This document shows, in pieces, positions 1 through 8,808 of a DNA stretch of 64,000 nt. Each line of letters starts with the position of its first letter. The stretch's first letter is position 1. The stretch is from NCBI GenBank assembly GCA_028289345.1, contig JANQQL010000025.1:558001-622000 (forward strand). The letters are read 5' to 3'. The position numbers and the translations under genes are program-made. The notes under the pieces were generated by a model. The model saw only the letters and a list, made by a program, of their open reading frames with translations. It did not search any database and was not told where the DNA came from. The DNA comes from Planctomycetota bacterium (GTDB taxonomy: Bacteria; Planctomycetota; B15-G4; SIAN01).

Positions 1-15
1 CAGCGTCCTCTCCCG

Positions 16-1782
16 TCACTCGAAGATGAGTGGAGAGGTTTCTCTGCGATCGGAGCGGAGGACGCGACGCAAGGTAAGCAGGGATTCCACCACCAACCAC
101 AGCCCGAGGACGAGCAACAGCCCCCCCACGATCAAGAGTGGCCACGGTACGGGCATGATCACGCCCGCGACGTTCTTCTCTGCGAACGTCCAGTCGTGGG
201 AGAACGTGCCCAGGTTGGTCACCATCGCCGTAAGGGTGCTGACCAGCATGAAGACCATCGGGAGCGCGGTGAACCACGGGTTCTTCTTGCGCTGCAAGAG
301 ATAGACCGTGACGGTGAAGAGAGTCAGTCCGGCAAGAAGTTGGTTGGTGGTGCCGAACAGGGCCCACAGGGCCAGCGCCGCGGGTCGTCCTCCGATCTCG
401 TAGAACGCGAAGAAGGCGATCGCTCCGCAGGCGAGCCCCGAAGACAGGTAGCGATTGCCAAGCCCCGGCAATCGGAACGTCGTCCCGATCTCTTCGATGT
501 TGAAGCGCAGCAAGCGGGTGGCGGAGTCCAGGGTCGTCAGGGCGAACGACACGACGACCATGGCAATCAGCGAAGCGGTGATGTCTTCGGGGAGGCCGAG
601 GTGCTGCGCGAAGGAGGTCGTGCCGCGAATGAACGCGTCGATTTTGACGGTGAGGCCCTGGACCGATGCCCAGCTTCGGTAGGTGCCGTGCCACACCTCT
701 TCGGAGGCGAAGCCAGCCGTGCACGCCAAGGTGGCTAACAGGGCGAGAAGGCTCTCGCCGATCATGCCGCCATAGGCGACGGGCACGGCGTGAGTTTCCC
801 GGTCGAGTTGTTTCGCGGTTGTGCCGGAACTGACGAGCCCGTGAAACCCACTGGCCGCGCCACACGCGATCACAATGAACACGAACGGAAGCAGCGGCGG
901 AGCTCCTTCGGGGCTTGTTTCCAGTGGCGGAGCGACGAACTCGGGCTGCCCGACAAAAAGGCCTCCGTAGGCGAGCAATAGTCCCAAGTACAGCAGGAGC
1001 GAGTTCAGGAAGTCGCGAGACTGCAGCAAAGCCCACACTGGCAAGACCGACGCGACAAAGGCGTAGCCGAGCAAGTACAGCGTCCAACGAGTCGGTCCCG
1101 GCCAGAGCTCACCTGGCAGGCCGATTGTCGGGAGTTCTTTGCCAGCCCAAATCGCTACCAGCAGCAAAGTGAAACCGACCAAGGTGACCGGCAGCAGCGA
1201 AACTCCCTTGCGGTGCATCAAGATCCCGGCAATGAAGGCCAGGATCATCAGCACCCCGGAAGGGAGCACCGCTTGGGGATAGCCGGGGCGACCCGGCGCC
1301 AACTCCAAGGAGAACAGGCGCGCGATCACGAACACGAAGACTCCCATGGCGAGGGAGACTCCAAAGAAGATGATCAGGTGGAACAGGCTGCACGCTCGTT
1401 TTCCGATGACTCCTTCTGCGACTTTGCCGATCGACATTCCGCGCGCCCGCACCGAGACCACCAGCGCGGAGAAGTCGTGCACACATCCGACCAGGACAGC
1501 TCCGAGCACGACCCACAGGAGTGCTGGCACCCATCCCCAAATGACCGCCACTGCAGGACCCAGCATCGGCGCCAGGCCGGTGATCGAGGCGTAGTGATGT
1601 CCGAACAGGACCGCCGGCTTGGTCGGGATGTAGTCGACGTCGTCTCGAAGCGTGTGAGCCGGAGTCTTGCGGTCCGGATCTAGCTGAAACACCCGACGGC
1701 TGAGGTGCCGCGCGTAGAAACGGTAAGCGAGAATGTAGAGAGCGATGCCCGCGACGGCTGCGATCGCAGCGTTCAACGGCAA
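16..1782 (-). CDS. cstA: Carbon starvation protein CstA (peptide/pyruvate transporter family)
   Basis: This 588-residue inner-membrane protein belongs to the CstA family, which imports pyruvate or peptides and is typically induced when carbon runs out. The sequence shows many hydrophobic helices throughout, the family's N-terminal pattern with PTKPAVLFGHHYASITGLAP near residues 53-72, and a later conserved stretch SSGTTAKQLDRETHAVPVAYGGM that marks the family. The length matches the shorter CstA proteins rather than the roughly 700-residue E. coli form. The start is a TTG one base after the stop of the upstream small gene, so translation is probably coupled. Identification is firm at family level; the actual substrate cannot be read from sequence. 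Confidence 0.93.
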   Translation of the reverse strand: MPLNAAIAAVAGIALYILAYRFYARHLSRRVFQLDPDRKTPAHTLRDDVDYIPTKPAVLFGHHYASITGLAPMLGPAVAVIWGWVPALLWVVLGAVLVGCVHDFSALVVSVRARGMSIGKVAEGVIGKRACSLFHLIIFFGVSLAMGVFVFVIARLFSLELAPGRPGYPQAVLPSGVLMILAFIAGILMHRKGVSLLPVTLVGFTLLLVAIWAGKELPTIGLPGELWPGPTRWTLYLLGYAFVASVLPVWALLQSRDFLNSLLLYLGLLLAYGGLFVGQPEFVAPPLETSPEGAPPLLPFVFIVIACGAASGFHGLVSSGTTAKQLDRETHAVPVAYGGMIGESLLALLATLACTAGFASEEVWHGTYRSWASVQGLTVKIDAFIRGTTSFAQHLGLPEDITASLIAMVVVSFALTTLDSATRLLRFNIEEIGTTFRLPGLGNRYLSSGLACGAIAFFAFYEIGGRPAALALWALFGTTNQLLAGLTLFTVTVYLLQRKKNPWFTALPMVFMLVSTLTAMVTNLGTFSHDWTFAEKNVAGVIMPVPWPLLIVGGLLLVLGLWLVVESLLTLRRVLRSDRRETSPLIFE

Positions 1783-1783
1783 A

Positions 1784-2113
1784 TCAGCCCATGGAATTGG
1801 AGCGGACGAAGCGACAGGCGCGACGCAGCCACGGCAGGGCTTGGTTCAGGTCGCGAGGAGTCTCCAGCGGCAGCTCGACCAAGTCGTCCAAGCTCTCTTC
1901 GTCCTTGTCCGGGCCGTAGGCGCGAGAATCACGCACCTTCAGGGCGTCCTCTCGCTGCCGGGGGTGCAGCTTGACCACGACCCCGTTCTTGGTAAGGAAG
2001 GAGAACAAGGAGCCCTGGATGGTGAAGCTCGTACGACCGGGAGTCCGGTGAGCTTCGACGCCTTTCCAACGGAGAAGGGTCTCCTCCAACTCTTTGGCAA
2101 CGTCCGTGGGCAT
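1784..2113 (-). CDS. Small TfoX-N/YjbR-like protein
   Basis: This encodes a soluble 109-residue protein. The central part (a beta strand ending in FSFLTKNGVVVKLHP, then RQREDAL and a later PWLRRACRFVR helix) resembles the small TfoX N-terminal/YjbR-type domain, whose biochemical role is generally unknown. I chose the ATG at 2113 because the upstream in-frame extension to 2221 runs through a probable terminator hairpin. The gene directly precedes cstA with a one-base gap, so the two are probably cotranscribed. The family assignment rests on weak resemblance and could be wrong; that it is a real gene is better supported. Confidence 0.5.
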   Translation of the reverse strand: MPTDVAKELEETLLRWKGVEAHRTPGRTSFTIQGSLFSFLTKNGVVVKLHPRQREDALKVRDSRAYGPDKDEESLDDLVELPLETPRDLNQALPWLRRACRFVRSNSMG

Positions 2114-2139
2114 TGGATTTCCTGAGCGCGGTCTGGCCC

Positions 2140-2175
2140 GAAAAAACGAAAGCCGCCGCAGCGGCAAAGGAACGT
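2140..2175 (-). terminator. Probable rho-independent terminator after the HEAT-repeat gene
   Basis: On the minus strand a GC-rich stem (GCCGC/GCGGC, loop TGCG) is followed by a T-rich run (TTTCGTTTTTT). It lies about 90 bases downstream of the stop of the HEAT-repeat gene and just before the start of the next minus-strand gene, so it would separate the asparaginase/nnrD/HEAT unit from the small gene and cstA. Confidence 0.55.
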
Positions 2176-2263
2176 TTTTGTCGGTCTCCAGCTTTCCTTG
2201 GAAGTTCTGACCCTGGATCATTTTTCAGGGCCAAGGACAGCGTAGCAATCCCGGCCGATCTGG

Positions 2264-5200
2264 TCAACGGTCGCGGGAATCGGGGCTGGTCGAGAGCAGT
2301 GTGCGGAGCGGTTCCCACGGTTCTTCGCGTTCCACCATGGCTTGCAGCGCCGGGCGGTGACGAAGCGCATCGAACAGGAGGAGCGACGCGTGATCGCGGT
2401 CATCGCTGAGGGCTCGATAGAGAGCCCGACGAATGACGGAGATCGCCGAGTACTGACCGCGGCCGCTTGCAACGACGCGGTCTTCCCTTTCCAAGAGGCG
2501 GTCGCGTTCCGGGAGTCGACCCTGGACATGCCGAATCCAAGCCTCGGTCGACAGCACCCGCGTGTCGAACGGAGCCGCGTCCAAGGCTCGGTCACCGAGC
2601 TGTTCTGCCAGCGCCATGGATTGCGGAACGGCGAGCAACGCGAGTTCGGCGACCAGGCGACCGTGGTTGCCCGCTTCCCGGGCCGCACGCTCCAGAGTGA
2701 GGTTTGAAAAAGTGTCCGCCTGGGAATCGGACGCGAGTTCGCGCAGCACGCGCAAGGTGCGCCGAGGTTCGGTTCCAGAAAACGCATCGGTGCGACCGAA
2801 CATCGATTCCTCGTCTTTGGTGCGAAGGGACTCGCGAACCGCCACCGCATAGATGGCCTCCATGGATTGCAGCTGCTTCGGTTGCAGCTGGATCAGGTCC
2901 CCCGTCATCCATGGCGGATGGTCCTGACGAGCGGTCCACACCTGAGCCTTCAGATCCATGGAGGAGCGGGCTGGCCAAATCTGGCCGGTCCGGTCAGCCA
3001 GCCATGCGATCGTGAGGGGGTTGCCTTGGGTTTGGCGCATGGAATCCGCCGTCGCCAGAAAGAACCGTTCGGGAAGGAGCGCCTCCCATGCGCCCAAGGA
3101 CCGCAAAGCGGCCGTCAGTCGCTCTCGGCCGGCGGTTCCCTTCAAAGTGGTGAGTCGTTGAGCGATCGGCGGATCTCCCAACGTGGTCTTGTGCTCCGGG
3201 TCGACCATCCAAAGGGCGATTTGACGCGCTGAGCGTCTCGCAGCTTGACGCACGAAGAACCGGGCCAAGACTTCCGTTTGGTCTTCCCGGTTTTGATCCG
3301 TCAGCGCCAGCACTGCTCCGCGTGCCAAGGTGACTTCCGTCGCGGTTGCATGAAAGATCGCGGTCCACTCGGAACCGGTGAAGCGTTGGTGAAACTCTGC
3401 CAGCCGCTGCATGGCGGCGGAACCTCCCACGCGACCCAATGCGGCCAACACGGCGAGGCGGAGGCTGAGATCCTGATCGTCTTCCAGGAGTTCGTCCGCG
3501 TGAGCATCCAGAAGTTCTTGGTGTTCTGGTCCCACGTATTCCAGGATCGCCAACAGGGTGGGTTCATCCGTGGACGGATCGAGCAAGCCCAGGGATTCGA
3601 TCATGCGGGTCAACGACTCGGCAGACGCCAGCGCTGCCAGATCCCGCAGGAGAGACGAACGTTGGCTGGGCGCGAGTTGTGGGAGGATGCGTTCCCCCAG
3701 TGTCACCGCATCCGGGTCCCGCCGAGCGATCAGCGATCGTAAGGCGGTTTCTACGATTCGCGGTCGGGAGTCTTCCAGAGCCTTGCGGAGCATCTGACGT
3801 GTTGGCTCGCCGCGCAATCCCGCGGCTTGGCGAAGCAGAAACCGCAGCAGCGACCCGTCGCCTTCCGGAGAGGCAAGGTTGGAGGCGACCTCGGCGAAGA
3901 CGCGCTCCGCGACCGGGCCGCCGATCTGAGCGAGGACGATGAGCAGTCGATCCAGTTGAGAGTCGCGGAACTCCGCGGCCAGTGCCTCGGCCAAGAAATC
4001 CTGGCGATCGCCCAAAGAAATGAAGGCGAACGAAGAAAGCGCGGCGGACCGAGCGGGAGAATCGGCAAGCTGCAACTCCTCCAAGACGAATTCGAGGACG
4101 GCCCCGGCACCGGTTCCGCCGTAAGACGAAGCGAGCTGTTGAATCATCCGCCCTCGAACCTCGAGGTCGTCGGTTTGTCGGGCGGCGTCGATCAGCAACG
4201 GCAGGTGTTGTTCGGACCCTTGTTCGGCGAGCTGTTCGAACGCGCGGCGGCGGGCTTCCCCGGACAGTTTCCACAGGCACGCCAGGAACAGGCGATCGCG
4301 CGCGGCACAAGAAGGTTGTCGCCGCGCCGCGGCCACCAAGGCCCGTCCAAGCACCTCCACCCGCGGTTCGTCGTCGGTCGCGATTCTCTGTTCGATTTCG
4401 CGTTCCAGGAACAGCGCTGTCGATTCGCTCGGAAGGCGCGACAGCGACTCGAGAATGTCGACCACAACGGCGGGTTGGTCCCAATGCTGGCGCGCCAGGG
4501 TTTGCAAATGATCCAGTGATGCCGGCCCCCAAAGGCGGATCGCGAGGGGGAGCACCGCGGCCAGTCCCGGGTCGTCGCGCAAAGATCCCACGAGTTCCAC
4601 GAACCACGCCTGGCCGCTCTGCGTTCGGGGCATCGTTCCCAAGAGTTCCAATGCTGCGGACTGGGCCACCCCCGGTTTGTCGGCGGCGACTCGCAAGAGG
4701 GGCTCGACGGACGCGGTGTCCCAAGAGACCTCTCCCATCGTCTTGGCGCGAAGCAGCTTCCACTGAGCGTCTGCATCGGCCAGGGTTGGTTGCCAGGCGT
4801 CGATGACTTCGCGCCAAGAGGCCGGACTCCAAAGCGGAGGGCGATCGACCAGCGTGGCCAACAAAGAACGTCGCTCTTCGGTCGTGAAGCGTGGCCAACG
4901 GGCCTTCATCGCCTCCCGGGCTGGTTCTCGATCGGAGCGACACAGGAGCTGAAGCGCTTGCTGGCGACACCTCCAAGACACGTCATCCAGACTCGACACC
5001 AGCCACCGATGAAACTCGTCCGCACTCCACCGCTGCATACTCATGGAGTGGCTGAGCAATTCCGTCAGCAATGCTTCGCGAACCGTGGGGGAGGGGTCCT
5101 GCAGCAGGCTTTCAATGGCCACTTGGCTCTCTTGTGGCCAGCGCCCGGCAACGCGGGCCACTTGCTCACGGATGGCTGGGTGGGGGTGGTTCCAGAGTTC

Positions 5201-5488
5201 GCGGATTCGTCGACGATCGTTGGCGTCACCGAGCTCTTCCAGAAGAGACAGGGCTAACTGCCACTCTTGCCAGGAAGAATCTCCGGGCTCGCGCCGGAAC
5301 AGATCTCGCAGGGGAACCGGGTCGCCTTGATGAAACAGCTCGCGTCGAGCGGATTCCCGGACCAGGGGGTCTCGGTCTCCCAGGTCATTCACCAGCTCGG
5401 CACCGGAGCGGTTCTTCGAAACCCGTTCGATCCAGTCGCCCCGCTCGGAGATCGCGAGGGAGAGGAGCGACGCAACGAGCAGCTTCAT
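2264..5488 (-). CDS. Secreted HEAT-repeat protein
   Basis: This is a 1074-residue protein with a short hydrophobic N-terminus (MKLLVASLLSLAIS), read as a signal peptide, followed by many degenerate HEAT-type helical pairs. Examples are the block DPLVRESARRELFHQ, then PHPAIREQVARVAGRW and DPSPTVREALLTELL near residues 40-145, with similar units through about residue 800. The last third is less clearly repeated and may hold TPR-like helices. HEAT arrays are protein-protein scaffolds, so no enzymatic role is implied. Its ATG overlaps the nnrD stop by four bases (ATGA), so the two are translationally coupled. Function is unknown; large secreted HEAT proteins are common in Planctomycetota. Confidence 0.8.
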   Translation of the reverse strand: MKLLVASLLSLAISERGDWIERVSKNRSGAELVNDLGDRDPLVRESARRELFHQGDPVPLRDLFRREPGDSSWQEWQLALSLLEELGDANDRRRIRELWNHPHPAIREQVARVAGRWPQESQVAIESLLQDPSPTVREALLTELLSHSMSMQRWSADEFHRWLVSSLDDVSWRCRQQALQLLCRSDREPAREAMKARWPRFTTEERRSLLATLVDRPPLWSPASWREVIDAWQPTLADADAQWKLLRAKTMGEVSWDTASVEPLLRVAADKPGVAQSAALELLGTMPRTQSGQAWFVELVGSLRDDPGLAAVLPLAIRLWGPASLDHLQTLARQHWDQPAVVVDILESLSRLPSESTALFLEREIEQRIATDDEPRVEVLGRALVAAARRQPSCAARDRLFLACLWKLSGEARRRAFEQLAEQGSEQHLPLLIDAARQTDDLEVRGRMIQQLASSYGGTGAGAVLEFVLEELQLADSPARSAALSSFAFISLGDRQDFLAEALAAEFRDSQLDRLLIVLAQIGGPVAERVFAEVASNLASPEGDGSLLRFLLRQAAGLRGEPTRQMLRKALEDSRPRIVETALRSLIARRDPDAVTLGERILPQLAPSQRSSLLRDLAALASAESLTRMIESLGLLDPSTDEPTLLAILEYVGPEHQELLDAHADELLEDDQDLSLRLAVLAALGRVGGSAAMQRLAEFHQRFTGSEWTAIFHATATEVTLARGAVLALTDQNREDQTEVLARFFVRQAARRSARQIALWMVDPEHKTTLGDPPIAQRLTTLKGTAGRERLTAALRSLGAWEALLPERFFLATADSMRQTQGNPLTIAWLADRTGQIWPARSSMDLKAQVWTARQDHPPWMTGDLIQLQPKQLQSMEAIYAVAVRESLRTKDEESMFGRTDAFSGTEPRRTLRVLRELASDSQADTFSNLTLERAAREAGNHGRLVAELALLAVPQSMALAEQLGDRALDAAPFDTRVLSTEAWIRHVQGRLPERDRLLEREDRVVASGRGQYSAISVIRRALYRALSDDRDHASLLLFDALRHRPALQAMVEREEPWEPLRTLLSTSPDSRDR

Positions 5489-6363
5489 GGAGACGAGGAG
5501 GCTTCAGAGGACTGCATGGCGATCAAAGCGGCTGGCAGTCTTTCCGTGAGATCCGTGGCGGTGACGCCGATCTCGCCGAGTTCTTGAGCGGCCAGGTCGC
5601 CCGCCGCCCCGTGAGCGAAGCATGCCGCTCGCGCTGCCATCAGAGGCTGGGGAAGGATGGCGAGCAGCGCGGCCAAGCATCCGGTCAAGACGTCGCCGGA
5701 TCCGCCGGTTGCCATTCCGGGATTGCCGGTTTCGTTGACGAAGGTCTCCATCCCGTCGGTCACGATCGAGTGGCGTCCCTTGAGAATCACCGTGCCACCA
5801 CAACGCATGGCCAGGTCGATCGCGGCGATGCGCCGGCTCTGTTCATCGGACTCGGGACGCTTGCCCGTGAGTCGTGACAATTCTCCCGGATGCGGAGTGA
5901 CCACGGTCGAAGGTCGCTTGCCGGAAATCCGCGCCGGCTGCCCGGCGAATGCATTCAACCCATCAGCATCCAGAACCAACGGACAGTCGATGCGTGGCAC
6001 CAGGGACCGGATCAGCTCCACCGTTCCTGGGCGAGTGCCCATGCCCGGGCCGAGGGCCACCACGTCGGCGTGCAGAGTGGCTTCGAAGAGCAGGTCTTCG
6101 GATTCGCTGCCGAGGCCGCCGTCGTGGTCGGCCAGAGGCAAGTAGGTCGCTCGCGGTTCCATGGCACCGACCAATGGATAGATCGATTGCGGGCAAGCGA
6201 GGGTCAACAGCCCGACTCCGCTCCGGAATGCCGCGGATGCCGCGAGGGCCGCGGCGCCATGCATCCCGTAGCTCCCTGCCACCAGCAGCACTCGACCAAA
6301 GTCGCCTTTGTGGCTGTCCGGATTCCGTCGGGGCAGGACTTTCAATTCATCCGGTACGTGCAT
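5485..6363 (-). CDS. nnrD: ADP-dependent NAD(P)H-hydrate dehydratase
   Basis: NnrD repairs damaged NADHX/NADPHX by dehydrating it back to NAD(P)H, using ADP. The 292-residue protein carries the ribokinase-like family signatures GDFGRVLLVAGS near residues 21-32, the substrate-side stretch LVLDADGLNAFAG and the catalytic anion-hole motif NPGMATGGSGDVLTG near residues 215-230. Only the dehydratase (YjeF C-terminal-type) domain is present; the epimerase half (NnrE), fused in many bacteria, is absent and would have to be encoded elsewhere. It overlaps the asparaginase gene upstream by 17 bases and the HEAT gene downstream by four, which indicates one operon. Confidence 0.92.
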   Translation of the reverse strand: MHVPDELKVLPRRNPDSHKGDFGRVLLVAGSYGMHGAAALAASAAFRSGVGLLTLACPQSIYPLVGAMEPRATYLPLADHDGGLGSESEDLLFEATLHADVVALGPGMGTRPGTVELIRSLVPRIDCPLVLDADGLNAFAGQPARISGKRPSTVVTPHPGELSRLTGKRPESDEQSRRIAAIDLAMRCGGTVILKGRHSIVTDGMETFVNETGNPGMATGGSGDVLTGCLAALLAILPQPLMAARAACFAHGAAGDLAAQELGEIGVTATDLTERLPAALIAMQSSEASSSP

Positions 6364-7420
6364 CGTTGGCCTTCGGGAAACACTGACCAGAGAGGGATTC
6401 CAACGTGGCTTGCAATTCAGCTCCCGGTTGCAAGGAGCCGACTTCCCGGCCTTGATGGTTCTTCACCACTCCGGCTGTTTGGCGGGACACCAATGCCTCG
6501 ATCCCTTCGAGAGGGAAGCCCATCGCCCGAAACAGAAGAATGCTCGAGTATCCATAGCCGCGGGTCGAACCGTCTTCGACTTTGAGCACTCCTCCCAGTC
6601 CGCCCGCTTCGCCACGAATGGCGAAGCCGAGAACTCCTTCGGCGCCGCGTTTCACAAACCCTCGACCTCGGGTGGTTTTCACGAGCGCCTGATCGATGTG
6701 CTTGGCGGTCGAAAGGTAGTCCGGCGCGGACTGCACGGCATCGAAGACCCGTTGACAGGCACTTCGTCGTTCCGGCGGCAGACCGTCGGGTGCGGCGAAA
6801 CGTTGCAGCGCGCGAGCCATGGCGCGCACCGACAAGCCGAACGCGGGAGCATTGCAGCCGTCGATAGAGACGGACAAGTCGGAAGCTTCGAGTCCGCTCA
6901 TCTCGGCAATGGTGCGACGGATTCGTTGTTGCACGGGGTGATCGGGATTCGTGTACCCCTCCAGGGGGTGTCCCAAAGCCTGGGCGAGCAACAACATGCC
7001 GGTGTGTTTGCCCGAGCAGTTGTTGTGGAGGACGCTGGGCTCTCGGCCGTCACGGATCAAGTCGGCGCGGGAGTTTCGGTCGAACGGTACGTGGACGCCG
7101 CAGTCCAGAGCCTCGATGGGAATGCCGGCTCTCTGCAGCAGTTGATCCACCGCTTCCGCGTGCCGGGCCTCGCCACCGTGGGAGGCGGTGATCAAGGTGA
7201 TCTCGGCGTCGCTCAACCCCCACTTTTCCTCGAGTCCTTCCTCTAACACCGGCAAGGCTTGGAGTGGTTTCAAGCCGGAGCGCGGGTAGCAGACCTGGTC
7301 CGGGTCTCCCAAGCTCACCAAGTCTCGGTCTTGCCCGACCAGGTGGAGGATTCCGCGGTGAACGCTTTCGATCCCTGGGCCGCGATGGACTTCCAGAAGA
7401 ACGGGGTTGGCCACCGTCAT
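6347..7420 (-). CDS. L-asparaginase, zinc-containing Rhizobium etli ReAV-type family
   Basis: This 357-residue enzyme should hydrolyse L-asparagine to aspartate and ammonia. It belongs to the 'asparaginase II' family typified by the inducible R. etli enzyme, unrelated to E. coli AnsA/AnsB. With the start at 7420 the active-site residues fall at the family's usual numbers: Ser48 and Lys51 (in RSGLKP), Ser80 (in ASHGG), and the proposed zinc ligands Cys135 and Lys138 (in CSGKH) plus Cys189 (in GCNAP). This agreement decides the start, although the reading frame stays open to 7615. The gene is first in the minus-strand unit and divergent from the nuclease-domain gene, with about 130 bases of shared upstream DNA. 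Confidence 0.92.
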   Translation of the reverse strand: MTVANPVLLEVHRGPGIESVHRGILHLVGQDRDLVSLGDPDQVCYPRSGLKPLQALPVLEEGLEEKWGLSDAEITLITASHGGEARHAEAVDQLLQRAGIPIEALDCGVHVPFDRNSRADLIRDGREPSVLHNNCSGKHTGMLLLAQALGHPLEGYTNPDHPVQQRIRRTIAEMSGLEASDLSVSIDGCNAPAFGLSVRAMARALQRFAAPDGLPPERRSACQRVFDAVQSAPDYLSTAKHIDQALVKTTRGRGFVKRGAEGVLGFAIRGEAGGLGGVLKVEDGSTRGYGYSSILLFRAMGFPLEGIEALVSRQTAGVVKNHQGREVGSLQPGAELQATLESLSGQCFPKANDARTG

Positions 7421-7553
7421 GGGCCTCTCCGGGTTGGCAGGAAAGCGAGGATCGAGCCGGAAACTGCCGGAGAGGGAGCAACCTGCTTCGACCGTGTTAT
7501 CATCCGGTCCGGCCTTCGTTCGGAAGGCCGAGTGATGGACAGGAGCGACTGCA

Positions 7554-7958
7554 TTGCTGGTGGAGTGCGAGCTGTCCCGGATCGTGATTCGGGAGGATTC
7601 GGATGCCCAGTTCATCTACCTTCAGGAGAAGAACGGCAGCCGCGCATTCCCAATCGTGATCGGTCCGGCGGAAGCGGCGGAGATTAACCGAAAGGCGACC
7701 GGGATGCGGACTCCCCGGCCGCTGACCCACGATTTGCTGCGGGGCGCCGTCGCGGAACTCGGAGCCAGCATCCAAGGCATCGAGGTGAACGATCTCCGCG
7801 AGAGCACGTTTTACGCGACGCTGGTTTTGGAGCAGGGGGATCGCCAAGTACGGGTCGATTGCCGACCTTCCGACGCCATTGCCCTGGCCATGGCCGAGAG
7901 TTGCCCGATTCACGTCTCCGAGGAGGTGCTGGAAGCCGTGGGCAACCAGGAGGGGTGA
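7554..7958 (+). CDS. Bifunctional nuclease-domain protein (DUF151/BFN)
   Basis: This is a 134-residue protein filled by one BFN (DUF151) domain. The hallmark segments are visible: an N-terminal strand followed by LQEKNGSRAFPIVIGPAEA, the central RPLTHDLLRGAVAELGA helix, and the C-terminal RVDCRPSDAIALAMA. The family has reported RNase/DNase activity, but its biological role is poorly defined. The start is a TTG at 7554 supported by an AGGAG ribosome-binding site nine bases upstream; no in-frame ATG would keep the first strand. It is transcribed away from the asparaginase gene and towards two tRNA genes. Confidence 0.88.
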   Translation: MLVECELSRIVIREDSDAQFIYLQEKNGSRAFPIVIGPAEAAEINRKATGMRTPRPLTHDLLRGAVAELGASIQGIEVNDLRESTFYATLVLEQGDRQVRVDCRPSDAIALAMAESCPIHVSEEVLEAVGNQEG

Positions 7959-8019
7959 GCGGGGAGACTCCCGATTCTCACCGGACCTGTCTTCTCGCGA
8001 ATTGACATCGAAACCGAAC

Positions 8020-8107
8020 GGAGGGTTGGCAGAGTGGTCGAATGCGACGGTCTTGAAAACCGTTGACCTTTCGGGGTCCGGGGGTTCGAATCCCTCACCC
8101 TCCGCCA
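8020..8107 (+). tRNA. tRNA-Ser (anticodon TGA)
   Basis: The sequence folds as a class II tRNA. The acceptor stem GGAGGGT pairs with ACCCTCC, the anticodon stem ACGGT/ACCGT encloses the loop CTTGAAA with anticodon TGA at 8054-8056, and a long variable arm and a GGTTCGAATCC T-arm follow. CCA is encoded at 8105-8107. It reads UCA serine codons. Confidence 0.97.
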
Positions 8108-8218
8108 GACAACTCCCCGGTCATTGAAAGAGTGATTCCGACTTCTGGAGCGGGAACGATTCGTTTCAAGTTCCGGCGGTTCGAACGACTCTTTCGCTGT
8201 CCTGAGAGAACAATCATC

Positions 8219-8311
<93 letters not shown>

Positions 8312-8394
8312 TCTGACTTTCCGCCATTCCCGGTTCGAGACGGCCGGTCGAGTGTGCCAGGGTCAGAGTCGGCAGGGGGGAGGGAGGAACGGAC

Positions 8395-8808
8395 GTGAGC
8401 GGAAGCCGGTGTCGTTTGTTGGTGGCCGCGCTTTCCAGTCTTTCCCTCGTCGGCTGCGTCGAACGATTCGTCCGGATCGAGACCGAACCGGTCGGCGCCA
8501 TCGTCATCGTCAACGGGGATCCGATGGGACCGTCCCCGGTCGAAATGCCGTTCCAGCACTACGGCGTCTATCGGGTCGACACGTTCCATCGTGGTTATCA
8601 GCCGGACCGGCGCGAAGTGGCCGTGGAACGACCCTGGTACCAATGGTTTCCGTTCGATTTATTCGCGGAACTCCTCGACCCACGAACCCACGTGGACCGT
8701 CACCAGGTTTCGATTTCCCTGGATCCGGTGGCAAAGGGCGAGGACCGTTCGGCAGAGGCTGCCGAGCTATGGATGCGGGCCCAAGCTGCGAAAGAAGGTT
8801 CGCGATGA
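8395..8808 (+). CDS. PEGA-domain lipoprotein
   Basis: This is a 137-residue predicted lipoprotein. A hydrophobic signal ends in the lipobox LVGC (cysteine about residue 21), so the mature protein should be acylated and exported. The body has a PEGA-type beta unit: FVRIETEPVGAIVIVNGDPMGPSPVEMPF, then a strand pair ending in a HRGYQPDRREV turn. PEGA domains are surface or structural modules without known catalysis. The start is GTG at 8395 with a strong upstream GGAGGGAGGA. Its stop overlaps the murD start by four bases, so it is coupled to murD, though no functional link is known. Confidence 0.75.
   Translation: MSGSRCRLLVAALSSLSLVGCVERFVRIETEPVGAIVIVNGDPMGPSPVEMPFQHYGVYRVDTFHRGYQPDRREVAVERPWYQWFPFDLFAELLDPRTHVDRHQVSISLDPVAKGEDRSAEAAELWMRAQAAKEGSR

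Noticed and set aside
7421..7615. N-terminal extension of the asparaginase to 7615
   Set aside because: It would overlap the divergent nuclease gene start and shift the catalytic residues from their family positions; the extension is not protein-like.
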